Positions 1-11,095 of a DNA stretch of 64,000 nucleotides are shown here, piece by piece; position 1 is the first letter of the stretch, and the number at the start of each line of letters is the position of its first letter. The notes under the pieces are model-generated. The model was not told where the DNA came from, searched no databases, and saw nothing but the letters and a program-made list of their open reading frames with translations. Made by a program: the position numbers and the translations under genes. Where the stretch lies: contig OX485805.1 of assembly GCA_950295325.1 (NCBI GenBank), positions 51,298,758 through 51,362,757 of the forward strand, read 5' to 3'. This stretch comes from Polytrichum commune. Taxonomy: Eukaryota > Streptophyta > Polytrichopsida > Polytrichales > Polytrichaceae.

Positions 1-1880
1 GTTGCAAGTTTTTCTGTGTCTGCTCCTTTGACTATGAGAAGAAAACTTGTTCTGTCCTCTTCCTTATCCACCAACTGAAGGTGGGGACTTCATCTAAATT
101 CGTTTAAACAACAGGGGCCCAAGCAGGGAAAAGTGAAACAAGAACAGTGATCTGAGTAGTGTTGAAATGGACAAAACATTTTTGTTGTTCACTTTTCCCT
201 ACTTCAATGCGAAATCAATCCTCCAAAAAACGAGGAGAATTATTCGACCTACATTGAAGATATTTTTAAAGAACTTGGATGACAAATAAATTGTAATTAT
301 GAACCACTTCCTCATCACTTTCCAAAATTGCAGAAAATGGCAGATTGAGGGACAATGGCATAATAGGTGCCGTGTGTGAGACATACTGGTGCGTTTGATC
401 CATGGTGCACTACATTTGATATTAGCCTACACATTTATGATGGTCCGACAACGGTAAAATGAAAAGAAGTGTGTTTTGGGACGGAAGGAAGTGGAGGGTG
501 ACCACATCAGGAGAATTGGGAGGAGGGCGACGGGATCTCGAGGTTGGAGGAGGGCGACCACATGGGGAGGAAGGCGATCAATGGAGGAGCAATGTGAACC
601 TCGACCGTATTGGTGAGGCCTGGTTGATTGGAACATTGCTTGAGGGGGTTAGGATTTGCAGGTACCTCAAAAGGCAAACTTTGCATATCTTCTATACCTT
701 TAAATGAACGATATCTAATTCCGAAGTTACTTTTAGAGGAATCCCGTAAGTTCTGAAACCTCTCTTTTGAAGTTTACATAACATTCGAAGTCGTGTGTGA
801 GATTGTAGTTAGGGTGCCCTCATAGGGTTTTGCATTTTGAAAGATTCCTGCTACTACAATTCAAGAACTTCAGGAACTTTCATTTTGTCTGCTTGTACCA
901 ATTTTCGCGTGCTGATTAAGTGACTCGGTGTAAGTATAACTTCAGCTCCCTGATTTGAAGGACGTGTAAGGTTTGCATTCGATGTTATTGACGATCCTCC
1001 AAGTTTCATGCTAGATTCTGTCAATTTGCTGCAAGTTTCTGCACATCCTCTGAGTTATGACCTGAAGGATTTCATGTTCTTGAGAGGATGTTCAATACTC
1101 TTCTGACTTTCAGCTCGTTTATCTTCAGGTACAAGGGCTTCCAAAAGGTAAGGTATGTGGGTGTTATTTGGTTTGTTTCTAGGGTCTCTAACTTCCAACG
1201 ATTAGATGCACACAACAAAACTCGTGTTACATTAGCAAATCTGTGATGAAGCATCTGCAAATACCGGATTGAAAATCAGACGTCCCATGGGTTAGTTATG
1301 GTTATGGGAAGTACACATTTGTTGATTTCTTAACTGGGTACATAGATCCTCCTAAGTGTGTTCACTATCGAGTGTCGAGTAGTAATTAATATTCGAACAT
1401 GTAGTCCAATCTCTTTAAAACTGTATCTTTATGTTTGCTCTTTCATCCTCACCAAACCACATACCACTGAAATCTAGGGGTTCAATTAAGAAAATCAGCC
1501 ACTTCAGACCCATCTACCTTAAGTGGCATCATGCTGGAAAGTACTTACACATTTTAGAAAGGTTCAGTTCACATGGTGTTGTCAAATCTTTGATCCAAAT
1601 AGGGTAGGGCCCCTTGCTCAAATTTTGTGCTTATGGGGTAAGAAATTATGGTTCATATGGAATGCGACGATCATTGAAGTTGACGTTCGTTGCAGGTGTC
1701 CTAATGTTCTAATGCAAAGCCAAATTAATTTGCTTGCTCTTCTGGTTTGGGGAAGACCAAATTTAGCATATGTCTGCGGTTTCACATTGTCGTCATTTTC
1801 AAATGTTTGAATGTCTCGTCAAATTTTCATTCCAAGACCCTAATAGGGTCTGTAATTGACATGTTTTTGCTTACACATTA
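1..1880. other. No gene recognised; AT-rich intergenic sequence
   Basis: Short open frames occur on both strands (for example 459-707 plus), but none shows a domain, a convincing splice context or a matching neighbour. About 130 bp at 1385-1520 resembles the sequence near 50560-50715, sharing a 'gaacatgtag.ccaatctc.ttaaaac' block followed by an 'accaaaccaca' block, so at least part of this stretch is dispersed repeat. Confidence 0.5.
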
Positions 1881-2405
1881 TTGACCTCATGTGTTAATGT
1901 CTGTAAGGGGGAGGACCTCAAACTTCCAGAAAGCATCCACGGTCCTCATTTGCCTAGTCCATGGGTGCATCACTCTAAGGCACTCTGGAAGAACTCGCCA
2001 ACCTTTAACAAGCAACAACCCCCCGTATCCATTGCCACCCACGAAGACAGGAAGGAACTTGCATTGAATTTTTGTGGGGATTCTGTGATTGTGAAGAAAT
2101 CTGTCATTTACCTGTCTGATTCCGATGATGATCTGCCATATGGTCCTCATTTGCCTAGTCCATGGCGCATCACTCTGAGGCATTATGGAAGAGCATACCA
2201 ACCTTTAACAAGCAACAATCCCCTGTACCAATTTGCCACCCGCGAAGAGGATGCGACTGCAAACCAGTGGGAGAGGGAGTGGCCGACACTCACCAAATTC
2301 ACGGCCCCAATGCCAGTTGGATCAGATGTAGACGTAGATGTTGGATTCGAGGAGATTTCCTTGGATGAGACAGATGAGGAGTTTTCTGTTTGTGCTAAAG
2401 CTTAA
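1881..2405 (+). pseudogene. Unrecognised acidic ORF fragment with internal duplication
   Basis: The frame is open for 174 codons and ends at a TAA, but it has no ATG at its beginning, so it is probably an exon or a remnant. It contains the segment GPHLPSPW twice, about 67 residues apart, and ends in an acidic tail (DETDEEF). Between the copies lies VIYLSDSDDD, a hydrophobic core followed by acidic and serine residues as in SUMO-interacting motifs. The transposase of the giant transposon downstream carries a similar block, VFVLSDSEDD. No enzymatic domain is visible. It may belong to the older transposon whose DDE gene follows at 3.7 kb, but the link is not proven. Confidence 0.35.
1941..2248 (+). 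repeat. Tandem-spaced direct duplication, unit about 105 bp
   Basis: The block at 1941-2046 recurs at 2141-2248. Both copies begin ggtcctcatttgcctagtcc and both contain an 'acctttaacaagcaacaa' stretch. The copies differ by several substitutions and small indels that put parts of the second copy into a different frame. Confidence 0.8.
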
Positions 2406-2799
2406 TTTCTTTCATGGTTCAGATTTAATATGGGAACATATTCCATGTTTGCTGTCTGGATGTGCAATATTGTAACCATTTGGTTGTTGTGGCTTGTTCA
2501 ATTATTGTTCAAAGGACTCAAGGTGGTTGCGTTCCAAAGCTGCCATACATGGCCAGCCAATTTACCTTCCTCATTGTATAGTTTGAGGACGTGCAAAATT
2601 TTCAACCATCCATCTCGAGGGTTCTCTGCCACCATTTTTAGGTGTGCCGTTTGCCTATTTTGTGAAAATGATTTATTCATTTATGGGCACTATGCTATGG
2701 TTGAAATGGTTGCATTGCCTTTGCTTATGATGCTGTATAATAACCTCTCCCCATTCTATATGTCACTAACACTTTGGAGCATTGACTCATAATTCTAGA

Positions 2800-3203
2800 A
2801 TGGCGAATCGACAAAACAACTGCCTCCATTACCATGAACAACAAGTGCAAGCTGCATCCCATCGTGTTGAGAGGGAGGCAGCCGATGCTGCCACTCAACA
2901 ACGGTATGGTTGGATTGCAGGCTCTTATGGTTTTGTGTTCTCAATGATATTTTCCTCGGATTTGTTTTCCCACAACTACTCTGGCAGCCCCTGGAAGATA
3001 TATTGTCACCTCTTCTACTTTGGCGGACTATTTCTACAGATTGGAAACTCTTGGTTGAAAAGACTATGGCATGGGCAACTTTCAAGGTAGCCACGTCCGA
3101 TGTGTTTGATGGCCTCCATGCACTAGGATATGTTGGTCGTGGGTTCAAGTGGTTGAATTTCCCCCCACCTGCGATGTTTGGAGTAGGTCTTCGACGTGTC
3201 TAG
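2800..3203 (+). other. Possible exon, unrecognised
   Basis: An ATG at 2800 opens a frame beginning MANRQNNCLHYHEQQVQAAS, a polar stretch that could be a coiled coil. After about 2900 the likely coding frame changes (MAWATFKVATSDVFDGLHAL is in another frame), and no splice pair clearly joins them. It sits upstream of the DDE transposase remnant and could be its N-terminal part. I do not recognise a domain. Confidence 0.2.
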
Positions 3204-3713
3204 AAGCCTCAATTAAGGGTGGTGACATCGTTGAGGCTGATTTGCATGCACTTTTGCTCTCGAATTTACGTAGAGAATGCAATTTACACATGCATTAATT
3301 CATTAGGAAATAAGTAGTGTTGTGTGAGAGCAGTCCTAGCGATTGTGAGTGTGAGCTTCAATGTGCGATGCCATGCACAATATTGCAGCTTATCATGAAA
3401 TAGGAGTGACTTGCAATTCAGTTTTCTAAACGGGGCATCCCCAAGCACATATATATATATATATTAAAAGCAGGGTTTTGTGGATTTGCATACCATATTT
3501 ACTATTTTGTTTGATCTGATTCTTTGAAATGCAATGCATGCCCGCACTGAATGTGGGCTACTAGAAATGGAAGTGTTGTGGATGATGTGCTTGTGTCAAG
3601 TTGTTCTTCCAGTTCATCCATTGCCATGCAAGTTTGATGTTCACAAGGCGGTAGAGCAACATGCATATTGTGTTTGTGCGATAATGTATGCTTCAGTGCA
3701 ATGACTGGATGTG
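3204..3713. other. No gene seen; contains an AT dinucleotide run
   Basis: This is AT-rich sequence with a short (AT)n run near 3450-3464. I see no coding signal before the transposase remnant begins. Confidence 0.4.
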
Positions 3714-4790
3714 GAGTTGAACTTCTACACTAGGTTCCGGGATGCTCACCCCAACTGCAAGGTTGGTTTAAGGGCCTTTGAGAAGTTGAAACCTTTTTTA
3801 CGTGAGAAGATTGAAGGATCAAAGCATACCTATGTGCTTGCCGGAAACATGTGGAGATTTCGGAGCCGGTGGGTGTGATGTACAACATGCGGATATTCAC
3901 GAAGGGCCTCCACGGCAAAGGGTGTGTTTGCAATTGCAATGTGTGCAAATAACTCCTTTTCACATTGTGCAACTAATTGTCCTATTCTTGTAGGGTTGAC
4001 AAAAATGTGCTCTTCGATACTATGTCCCGTGCCTAGTGTAGGTAAAGAAACATGTGATGAAGATTCCATAGGCGAAGAGGAAGGCCCAAAATTTTATAGT
4101 CTTTCCTACTTGAAGGGGGAATGTGAGCAATGTGGCATCGTGAACATCATCGCATGCACTATGGAGGATGGAATGAAAGTGTTACCAAAAGTCCTCCATG
4201 GGAAGACAAAGGCATGTAATGACAACATGGTTCTACAACTGGTGTTCAAGGAGACATCTCCATTGCGGTTTCTAGGGTACATGAGACCAAGACTTTAGAA
4301 GTTTGTCTACCACATTTTTGTGGTCAAATGAGAGGATGAACAATACCATGTGTCCCAAACCTTCCCTCCGCAATTAATGATGTTAGTGTAGGATTTTGGG
4401 GAGAATTACACATATGAAGAATTTCAAAAGTGCAAGAGTTGTATTATCACTCATTTCAACGAACAATATTGGTCACATTTGTTATAGGTGGAATGAGGCA
4501 TATGTGGCGAACCTTAATTGTGGTGTGAACAAGTTTATCAAAAAATATCATTATTACCTATCAGATGTTATTGAGCATGACATTTTTGTTTGTTCAACAT
4601 TATCTAGAGGTGCATTGGGTAGGTTTGTATTACAACAAACACATTGTATGGTTTGATGGGTGTGTTGCGCAATTCAAATCAAGGAAGATTTCTACATTGT
4701 GAGGTTGGTTTCCAACATTGCTTGTAAGGGTTTTGATTTTTATGTGGGCACAAGCATGGTCAAGTACACACTCCATTACCCTGCATAGGT
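3714..4790 (+). pseudogene. DDE-type transposase remnant, N-terminal and core part
   Basis: Reading with frame changes shows ELNFYTRFRDAHPNCKVG, then a cysteine-rich zinc-binding stretch (CACRKHVE near 3835-3860, CVCNCNVC near 3925-3950). Then come CEQCGI, ETSPLRFLGYMRPRL, DFGENYTYEEF near 4392 and WFDGCVAQFKS near 4650, followed by a weak FYVGTSM block. The DFxENY and DGCxxQFKS blocks supply two acidic residues of a DDE-like catalytic triad in a transposase family that I associate with bryophyte and fern genomes; the family name is not certain. At least four frameshifts or stops break the gene. The C-terminal part lies at 5668-6018 and resumes at 21678, because the giant transposon is inserted in its last exon. 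Confidence 0.65.
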
Positions 4791-5667
4791 TTAAGTGAAA
4801 ATAATTCAAAACTATATACTAACTTTGAATTTTGTGAAGGAAAAAATCATGTACATTTGAAAAACACATTGATCTACAAGGCCAAGCAATTTATGTTGAA
4901 ATTTTTCTCTTAAAGAAAACTCTACATATTTTAGAAGATGGTGCAAGTAGATATATTGAACAATTAATTTTCTAAAATTTGTTTTAACATGATAAAATTA
5001 CATCAAATTGATGAATTTCAATGTGTTGCAAATGTTGTGAAGTTACGCAATGAGCGACAAGGTCAGGAACATGCAACCTATATGATTGTAAGAAGGCAAG
5101 TGAAAATATTTTTCCACCTTGTCAATGTCGAGGACATTGATAGGTGTTCAAAATGGTACAACAAGAAAATACATGAAATTTTCTCCATGCATTCGGTGGC
5201 ATTTGTGAGCCCTAGGAATTTCACCCTCATAAAATTATGAGATATGCTTGTTGGTGTTAGGAATGCATGGATGACAAACCCCAATTTTGCATGAATGTCG
5301 TGCATTGGATGGAATGGTCTTTGCAAGTGTTTGAACCTAATAATTTCAACATATACAATAAATTTCATTTGGTTTCTCATAGCAAGTCAAATTATTGTGA
5401 TGACATGTATCGATAAACTTTGACAAGTTGGTAGGGCATGTGTGCAGGTTAGGTGGATTATAACCATGTTTGATGATCGAGGACATCATCCACATGTATT
5501 GCCATTTCAATATCATAGTGACTACTATGCATTCTATGTTAATAGTGTCATGAAACAAGGCGGCAATTTGTTAAACTGTTGATTTTAGTGCTTACTTAAG
5601 CTCAATAGCAATCATGTTCTTACCATTTAGTTGCTAAAACTATGAATGATAATTATTTTGTGAACTA
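4791..5667. other. Linker within the degenerate DDE transposase locus
   Basis: This stretch is AT-rich. One open frame at 4989-5240 plus (FQCVANVVKLRNERQGQE) may be a decayed part of the transposase, since it lies between its core and its C-terminal part. No domain is visible. Confidence 0.3.
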
Positions 5668-6018
5668 TTGGATTTGAAAATAGGAGAAGATGACATGGAT
5701 TCACTTAGTGATACAGAGACATCAAATTCCAAGTGCTCCAAAGACGATGATTCCCATTATGAAGCTACGTTGGGAACTCAGGTTGGTAGAATGGAAATAG
5801 GTGACAATTTTGCAGTGATTACAGATGAGCTTGAGAACGGAGACCCCTTTTATGTGGTTTTGTGTGACACTCCATTGTACACTTATGAGAGCACATTCGA
5901 AGATGGGTGGGAGAACACATGGTTTCATAGGGACATGATATTGACTAGCACTTATTACGAAAGGGAGAAAGGAGGTGCAAGTGGAAGCATACCCGTACTC
6001 ATTGCTTAGAGATAGACC
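5668..6018 (+). pseudogene. C-terminal part of the DDE transposase, interrupted by the giant transposon
   Basis: The frame runs through an acidic linker (MDSLSDTETSNSKCSKDDD) into GDNFAVITDELENGDPFYVV, DGWENTWFHRDMI and TYYEREKG, a pattern I recall from C-terminal domains of this transposase family. The expected ending continues in the +1 frame as YSLLRDRP up to the target-site duplication at 6009-6018. Beyond the transposon it resumes at 21678 as IVVAYSHLVVHSKFPMM. The exact rejoining after one copy of GAGATAGACC confirms both the insertion and the gene's reading direction. Confidence 0.7.
6009..6018. repeat. Left target-site duplication of the giant transposon
   Basis: GAGATAGACC is repeated exactly at 21668-21677. 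Ten bases is within the 8-11 bp range known for Mutator-like elements. Confidence 0.9.
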
Positions 6019-6090
6019 GGGGAGTGCTATCTTATGAGCGGTGAGCAATGAGCGGTGAGCGATGAGCGGTAACTTATGAGCAGTGAGGAA
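6019..6090 (+). repeat. Left terminal inverted repeat made of TGAGC heptamers
   Basis: After the terminal GGGGAGTGCTATCT the sequence is a run of units of the form RTGAGCR (atgagcg, gtgagca, atgagcg, gtgagcg, atgagcg), then ttatgagcagtgagg. The same composition, reversed, is at 21585-21667 and near 39050-39113. Such clustered short motifs are plausible transposase-binding sites. Confidence 0.9.
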
Positions 6091-6215
6091 GATGAAAATT
6101 TTGGTAATAGGGCCACCAATATCCTATAACCGTGGAATTGTGGCCTTAAAAATGATGATTTTAGGGTTTAGTAATAAGAGGGTTGAGAAGGATAAACAAC
6201 ATGAAGTCCAAAAAT

Positions 6216-9200
6216 TTATTCATCAGTAGTAGCACTAGACATGAAACTATCTTTTGCCTCATCATCTATATATATTCGAGCACCTTTGCATTGCGAATTG
6301 ATTTTGGAACTATAGCAAGATTCTTCATTTGGATCTGAATCTTCGAGATTCAACATTGCAATTGCAACATTCTCGGCATATGATGGGAGACGCGGGCTAC
6401 GGCTTGGACTTCGTAGGAATTGTCTATGTGCCCAAAACGGGAGACATGTCCTCTTTCCAATCGTATTCCTGAAATCAAATCGATGAAACATGTAAATAAT
6501 GTGAAGAAATAAAAATGAACCAATGAATTGAATGAAACGAATGAATTGAATAAAAATTTATTGTATTAAAACTTACTCACATTCAAATTCAAGCATCTCC
6601 TCATCCGAGAGGTCATCATCTTCTTTTGTGAGATCTTGTATATTCTCCTTAGATGACCCCTCTTTCAAAACGTTTTCCAAAAGCGGTTTCAATATGTGCT
6701 CAAACATGTCATTATCACCCTCAAATGCAAGAAGATGTCTGCCACATGCGCGTGTTGCTAGGATAGAAGCTCCAGTGGAACATGTCAAATCAACAACACG
6801 TCCATTCGATGGTGTAAACAATTCAATAAGATCTTGAAAAAAACGCGGCGATTTTTTATATGGCCCCCTCCAAGGTCTTCCCGATTTTTGAAGAAGCATG
6901 TTTTTTTCATCCACAAAATTGAAAAGCAAGTTTTTGCTTTTCAATCCAGTGCCAAAAAAAGTGGAGTTTGGTTGTCTCGTGCATTTTGTGGTAGTAAAAT
7001 CCCTTACCAAGACATGAGCCATAAATGTCAGAGTCTACAAAAACATGTAAATTGTATTAAAACTATATACAATGCAAATAACACCAAAATAATTAAATAG
7101 AAACAATTGTGATGTGTTATATTTACGGTGTAGGTTGGAGACTCCGGATCCTTGAACACCATGTACGAATTGAAGAAAATAAAAGTCCTAAGAACTTTCA
7201 TGTTGCCGTTGTGTAAGGTTGAATTCAAAATCTTCTTGGTTTGCATATCGATAGCAGAAAATACTATGAGGACGCCATCATCAGACAAGATGGACTTGCA
7301 GAAGGACATTGTTGCAACCATCCAGTTATTGTCATATTTATTCCAAAGAGGAATTTCAACAGGTCTATTGGAGAGGTTGAAGTCAAGACCGTCGGAAAAT
7401 TGGAGAAAAACCAAGTCAACGGCAAAGGGAGTCGGACAACCCATGACATGAAATTCGCGATTGTCATTGAACTGAAATACCACAACATATCACAATATAA
7501 GACACAAAATAAAACCCAAATGAAAGTAAGAACATTAGAAAAAATACCAAAACAATAATACTTACGTTTTCAATAAATTCCCGCCATTGGATCCACTCAG
7601 GAAGGCCTACATCCACCCCTTCAGACTTGTTCTTGACAGCAGTAGATCGAGCAAACGAGAGCGTGAGAAAGTTCTTCAGTATGAATAATTTTTTTCTCAA
7701 AATATCCGTTGGCGCACGATGAATAGCGTCATAGGTGTTGGAGTAATGAAATTCCAATACATCGCACCCAGACTTTGAACTTTCGCCTCCAAGTGGATTC
7801 TTATCCAAATCATTGGAAAGAACAAGCAATTCAACATGTTGTGAAATTTCCGATTGACCTTGTATTTTGGTTTCAGGAACATGTTTCCTCTTACGACGTT
7901 TTGTCTCTTTTGGTTCGGGCTCTCTAAGTTTAAACTGTAGAATTTGTGCTTGCAAAATTGCAGTATCACGAGGATCCACATTTTTAGCATCATTTATCTG
8001 ACGGATTGTCTTCTCACTTGACGGACATGCATCCTTAGGACAATCAAGATACCAACCACAATCCTCATAGTGTGGGAGCGACCAATCCAAACAAATCTCA
8101 GTAGTGAACATGCATGAATCTCCTGCACCAGTGTCACGCCAATTTGGGAAAAAACGAGGTTCCCCTATAACGTATTTATGTGGAATCAAAACATATCGAA
8201 AATACCTACACACAAAAATATTGTAAGTCAAATATTCCATGACAATTTGACAAATGGAATCAAAAAAATCAAAAAAATAATAAGATTAGATTGTACATGT
8301 ATAATACACATTTCATAGCAAGATCAATATTAGGTTGCTCATCCCAACCGTTGTGTTTTTTTACTTTTCCGCTTTGAAATTCACGATAGAATATTGAATT
8401 GAAAGCCGCAAACTTCCAAGTTTGGATATACTCGGAGAGAGTAGGCACATCTGCAGGCAACTGAAGAGGAGATGAAAGAATATTTTGAAGCTCTTCGATA
8501 GCTTTTTTTTCCAACTGTATCCAATATGTAGACTTTGATAACCAATCATCAAGTGCAGAATCAGAGAGGGGCGATTTCGGGAAATGCAATGCATCTTTGT
8601 CAAATCTATTGCCATTCCAAAGCTTGAGCCATCCAACTTTGACTTCTGCATCCACATTACTGACAGCAACACGATGAAGTTTCTCTTCTAGCATTTTAGG
8701 CACCGAAAATGAACCCCAATGGTGCTTAATTTCTTCAAAGAAAGCAGAGGTAAAGTTGATATCGGCAATCGCTAGTTGTTTCGTAAAACTAGAAGATAAC
8801 ATTGCACGTTTTTTGTTGACAGCTGCGGACATTGCTTTTGAAACTCCGTCTGATGTCCGTTTAAGAGGATGAGTTTCCTTGTACTGATTGAGAGCAATAT
8901 CGCTAGCCTCAGCAAGTTCTTGCTGAAAAATCAAACAAAAGTCAATATTTATACGTACATATAGATGTAATATAAAATGAAGATGAATAAACATAAGGCA
9001 CATATTAGCAATGGTAGAAGAACTTACACTGTACATGTAATCCAAAAAAATTGGTCGTGTCAAAGAATATTAAGTTTCGACGGACTTCTCCTCACATCGT
9101 TTATAATTCTTTGGATCCAGTTGCTTTCTGAAGGAAGTCAAAGGCATAGTGCCAATACTTTGCATCCAATATAAAGTATGCACCAAATTGGTGGATACGT

Positions 9201-10043
9201 GAGAATTTTCGGTTGACCTGAAGAAAACATTAAATTGATTAGATTCATGATGATATAATTTGGGAAACAAAATATAAACTAGAAATAAGTGTAAAAAAAT
9301 AGGTAAGAACATTACTTGTTGATATCATGCATAGCAATCAACAAACTTGGAATGTCGTTAGGCTCGGGCGCCAAAATGATAGAATCCACAAAGACATGAC
9401 GTTCATAATCTTCGGTATATACGCGGTCAATATAATTTTTCCAAGCAAAAAATCTGTGATTTCCATCCCATATAGAAAACATCTTGTTCTTGTATGACGT
9501 CAATGACAAATCTATATCCAATTGAAATTTTAAACAGGGCATTGGCTTGAGCCCAATTTGAGCTCCAAAATTCGCGAACCTCATCATCTACGAATTGAAA
9601 GTTTCCCTTAGAATCGGTGGCCGATATATAAAACACACGGTCACCATCACGATAACCATTGAAAAAATCAGCCTCCAATTTAATAATGTCCCCCTTCAAA
9701 GTAGGACGCACAATCGGCATAGGAACCATGCGATATAAGGGTACACGCAAGCGAGCATTAGCTCCAGCACGAATTGAAGAAATTGTGGAAGTGAATTTGA
9801 CCTTTCGTTTGTTCGTAAGCTCCCACATTTTTTTTTGATAAGTTTTATTGTCACCATCATTATCTTCATCCGAGTCAAAATCATCGAGGGATTTATTTAT
9901 TTATTTATTTTCTTATTATGAAGATTTGACAACATGTCCTGATGATGATGAACTTGTTGAGATGGACGATCATGAGTTGAATGCATTGTGGAATCATCAC
10001 CAGTAGAATTAGGAGTCGTTCTCTCCAAATCCATTAATTGGTC
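6216..10043 (-). pseudogene. ParB-like/DNA methyltransferase-like fusion gene, exons 2-8
   Basis: Probable exons: 10043-9316, 9217-9028, 8922-8310, 8205-7566, 7471-7127, 7034-6577 and 6468-6216, with GT-AG introns of about 90-105 nt; only the 8310/8205 junction does not keep frame. Exon 2 holds WDGNHRFFAW (9441-9470), matching the ParB/sulfiredoxin-like GxHR motif. Exon 6 has DLVFLQFSDG (7390-7421) where N4/N6 methyltransferases have D-x-x-x-x-DPPY. Exon 7 has RGPYKKS, then VVDLTCSTGASILATRACGR (6768-6800), resembling motif I, then FEGD. Motif IV before motif I is the permuted order of PF01555 enzymes, which bacteria and phages often fuse to ParB domains. Catalytic DPPY is absent. Breaks: an AAAT-repeat frameshift near 9900, a 1-nt frameshift near 9530 and a TAA at 9070-9072. 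Basic and acidic low-complexity linkers suggest a nuclear protein. Target base unknown. Confidence 0.75.
9891..9910. repeat. ATTT microsatellite inside the coding exon
   Basis: Five ATTT units lie in exon 2 of the methyltransferase-like gene. On the minus strand the upstream frame from ATG 10034 (MDLERTTPNS) runs into a TAA inside this repeat, while the downstream frame (SLDDFDSDEDN) continues into the conserved part. Removing two units would join them without a stop. Confidence 0.7.
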
Positions 10044-10049
10044 CTAAAA

Positions 10050-10310
10050 CAAATAAAATAAGTTCCATAAATATTTCAAAACCAGTAGCAACACATTAGC
10101 AATAACATTACAAAAACAACAACAATAACAACAGAATACCACGAACACATGGAAGAATGACAAAAATTATTCTAGATACTTCCATTTGCACCTTTAAATA
10201 CTGTACGATTAGGGTGGCCGATCACCCCAAAACTACAAGAGCAGACCCTATGCGTTAACGCACAGGGTCTGTGTGTCCAACTACAGGTCTACCAAAGTTG
10301 GGCGCAAGGT
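10050..10310. other. Probable intron 1 segment with one isolated palindrome
   Basis: This AT-rich sequence lies upstream of a good splice acceptor (tttgttttag, minus) for exon 2. It contains one palindrome near 10243-10273 with core TGCGTTAACGCA, a member of the same family as the array at 11096-11860. Confidence 0.5.
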
Positions 10311-10622
10311 TTGGATCAAACGACCCAAACTGTCCACACGCTTTTGATCGAGCGACCCAAACCGCCTACAGCCAGTTTGGGTCGAACGACCCAAACCACG
10401 CTCACAGTTTGGGTCGAGCGACCCAATCCACGCTCACAGTTTGGGTCAAGCGACCCAAACCACGCTCACAGTTTGGGTCGAGCAACCCAAACCAAGCTCA
10501 CAGTTTGGGTCGAGCGACCCAAACTAGGCGCACAGTTTGGGTCGAGCGACCCAAACCATGCTTACAGTTTGGGTCGTTCGACCCAAACCATGCTCACAGT
10601 TTGGATCGAACGACCCAAACTG
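10311..10622. repeat. Palindromic array 1: ten 20-bp palindromes, period about 32 bp
   Basis: Each unit has the arm TTTGGGTCG, two central bases (AG, AA or TT), and the arm CGACCCAAA, followed by a spacer such as ccacgctcacag. Ten units are visible; the outermost have one or two arm mismatches. The centre varies while the arms stay complementary. Because 32 is not a multiple of three, several forward frames stay open across it, giving meaningless repetitive ORFs. Four further units occur at 15033-15152 inside the transposase gene. CpG occurs in both arms of every intact unit. Confidence 0.92.
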
Positions 10623-11095
10623 TCCGCAATTTACGCCTGATTATGCGCAATTTTATAGTCTGGAATTGGTAGATTTGCCAAAACTTATAAAATCTGGAAA
10701 AAATGCTAATGGGGTCCAAAAAAAAACAAAAATATGCTATATTATCTAAATCTCCGTAGCTACAAATTCTTCTTATATATTTTTTTGGTTTGAAATCATT
10801 TTCTTTTCTCATTCTTCTATCTATTTCCTTGTTTTTGGCCACCTCGTAGATTTTGGGTTTCGGGGCAAAAAAAAATTATGCTATTTTGTATCATTTTCTA
10901 GCTCCTATAACGTATTGCATGAATACTTGAGTAGACATATTTCTCATTTCTTGCATTCTAACCCCGTTTTGAATAGTTTTTTTGCTCCTACGCTCTGAAC
11001 ATCGATTTAAATTCATACAATAGATATTTGTTTTACTTTTAGGCTCTCCTAGTCGTTTTACCTCCCAACTTTTGGCCTTCCTAAGTTGCTCTTGC
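10623..11095. other. Spacer between the two palindromic arrays
   Basis: Unique AT-rich sequence with no gene or repeat that I can recognise. It probably belongs to intron 1 of the methyltransferase-like gene. Confidence 0.4.

Noticed and set aside
6216-10043. Bacterial contamination explaining the ParB-methyltransferase motifs
   Set aside because: The motifs are spread over exons separated by GT-AG introns with matching phases, lie inside a plant-type transposon, and recur in a second diverged copy.
10311-10640. Long plus-strand ORFs with GSSDPNHAHSLGRATQT-type repeats
   Set aside because: Several forward frames stay open because the 32-bp unit happens to lack stops; the same peptide cycles appear in each frame. 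It lies within a probable intron.
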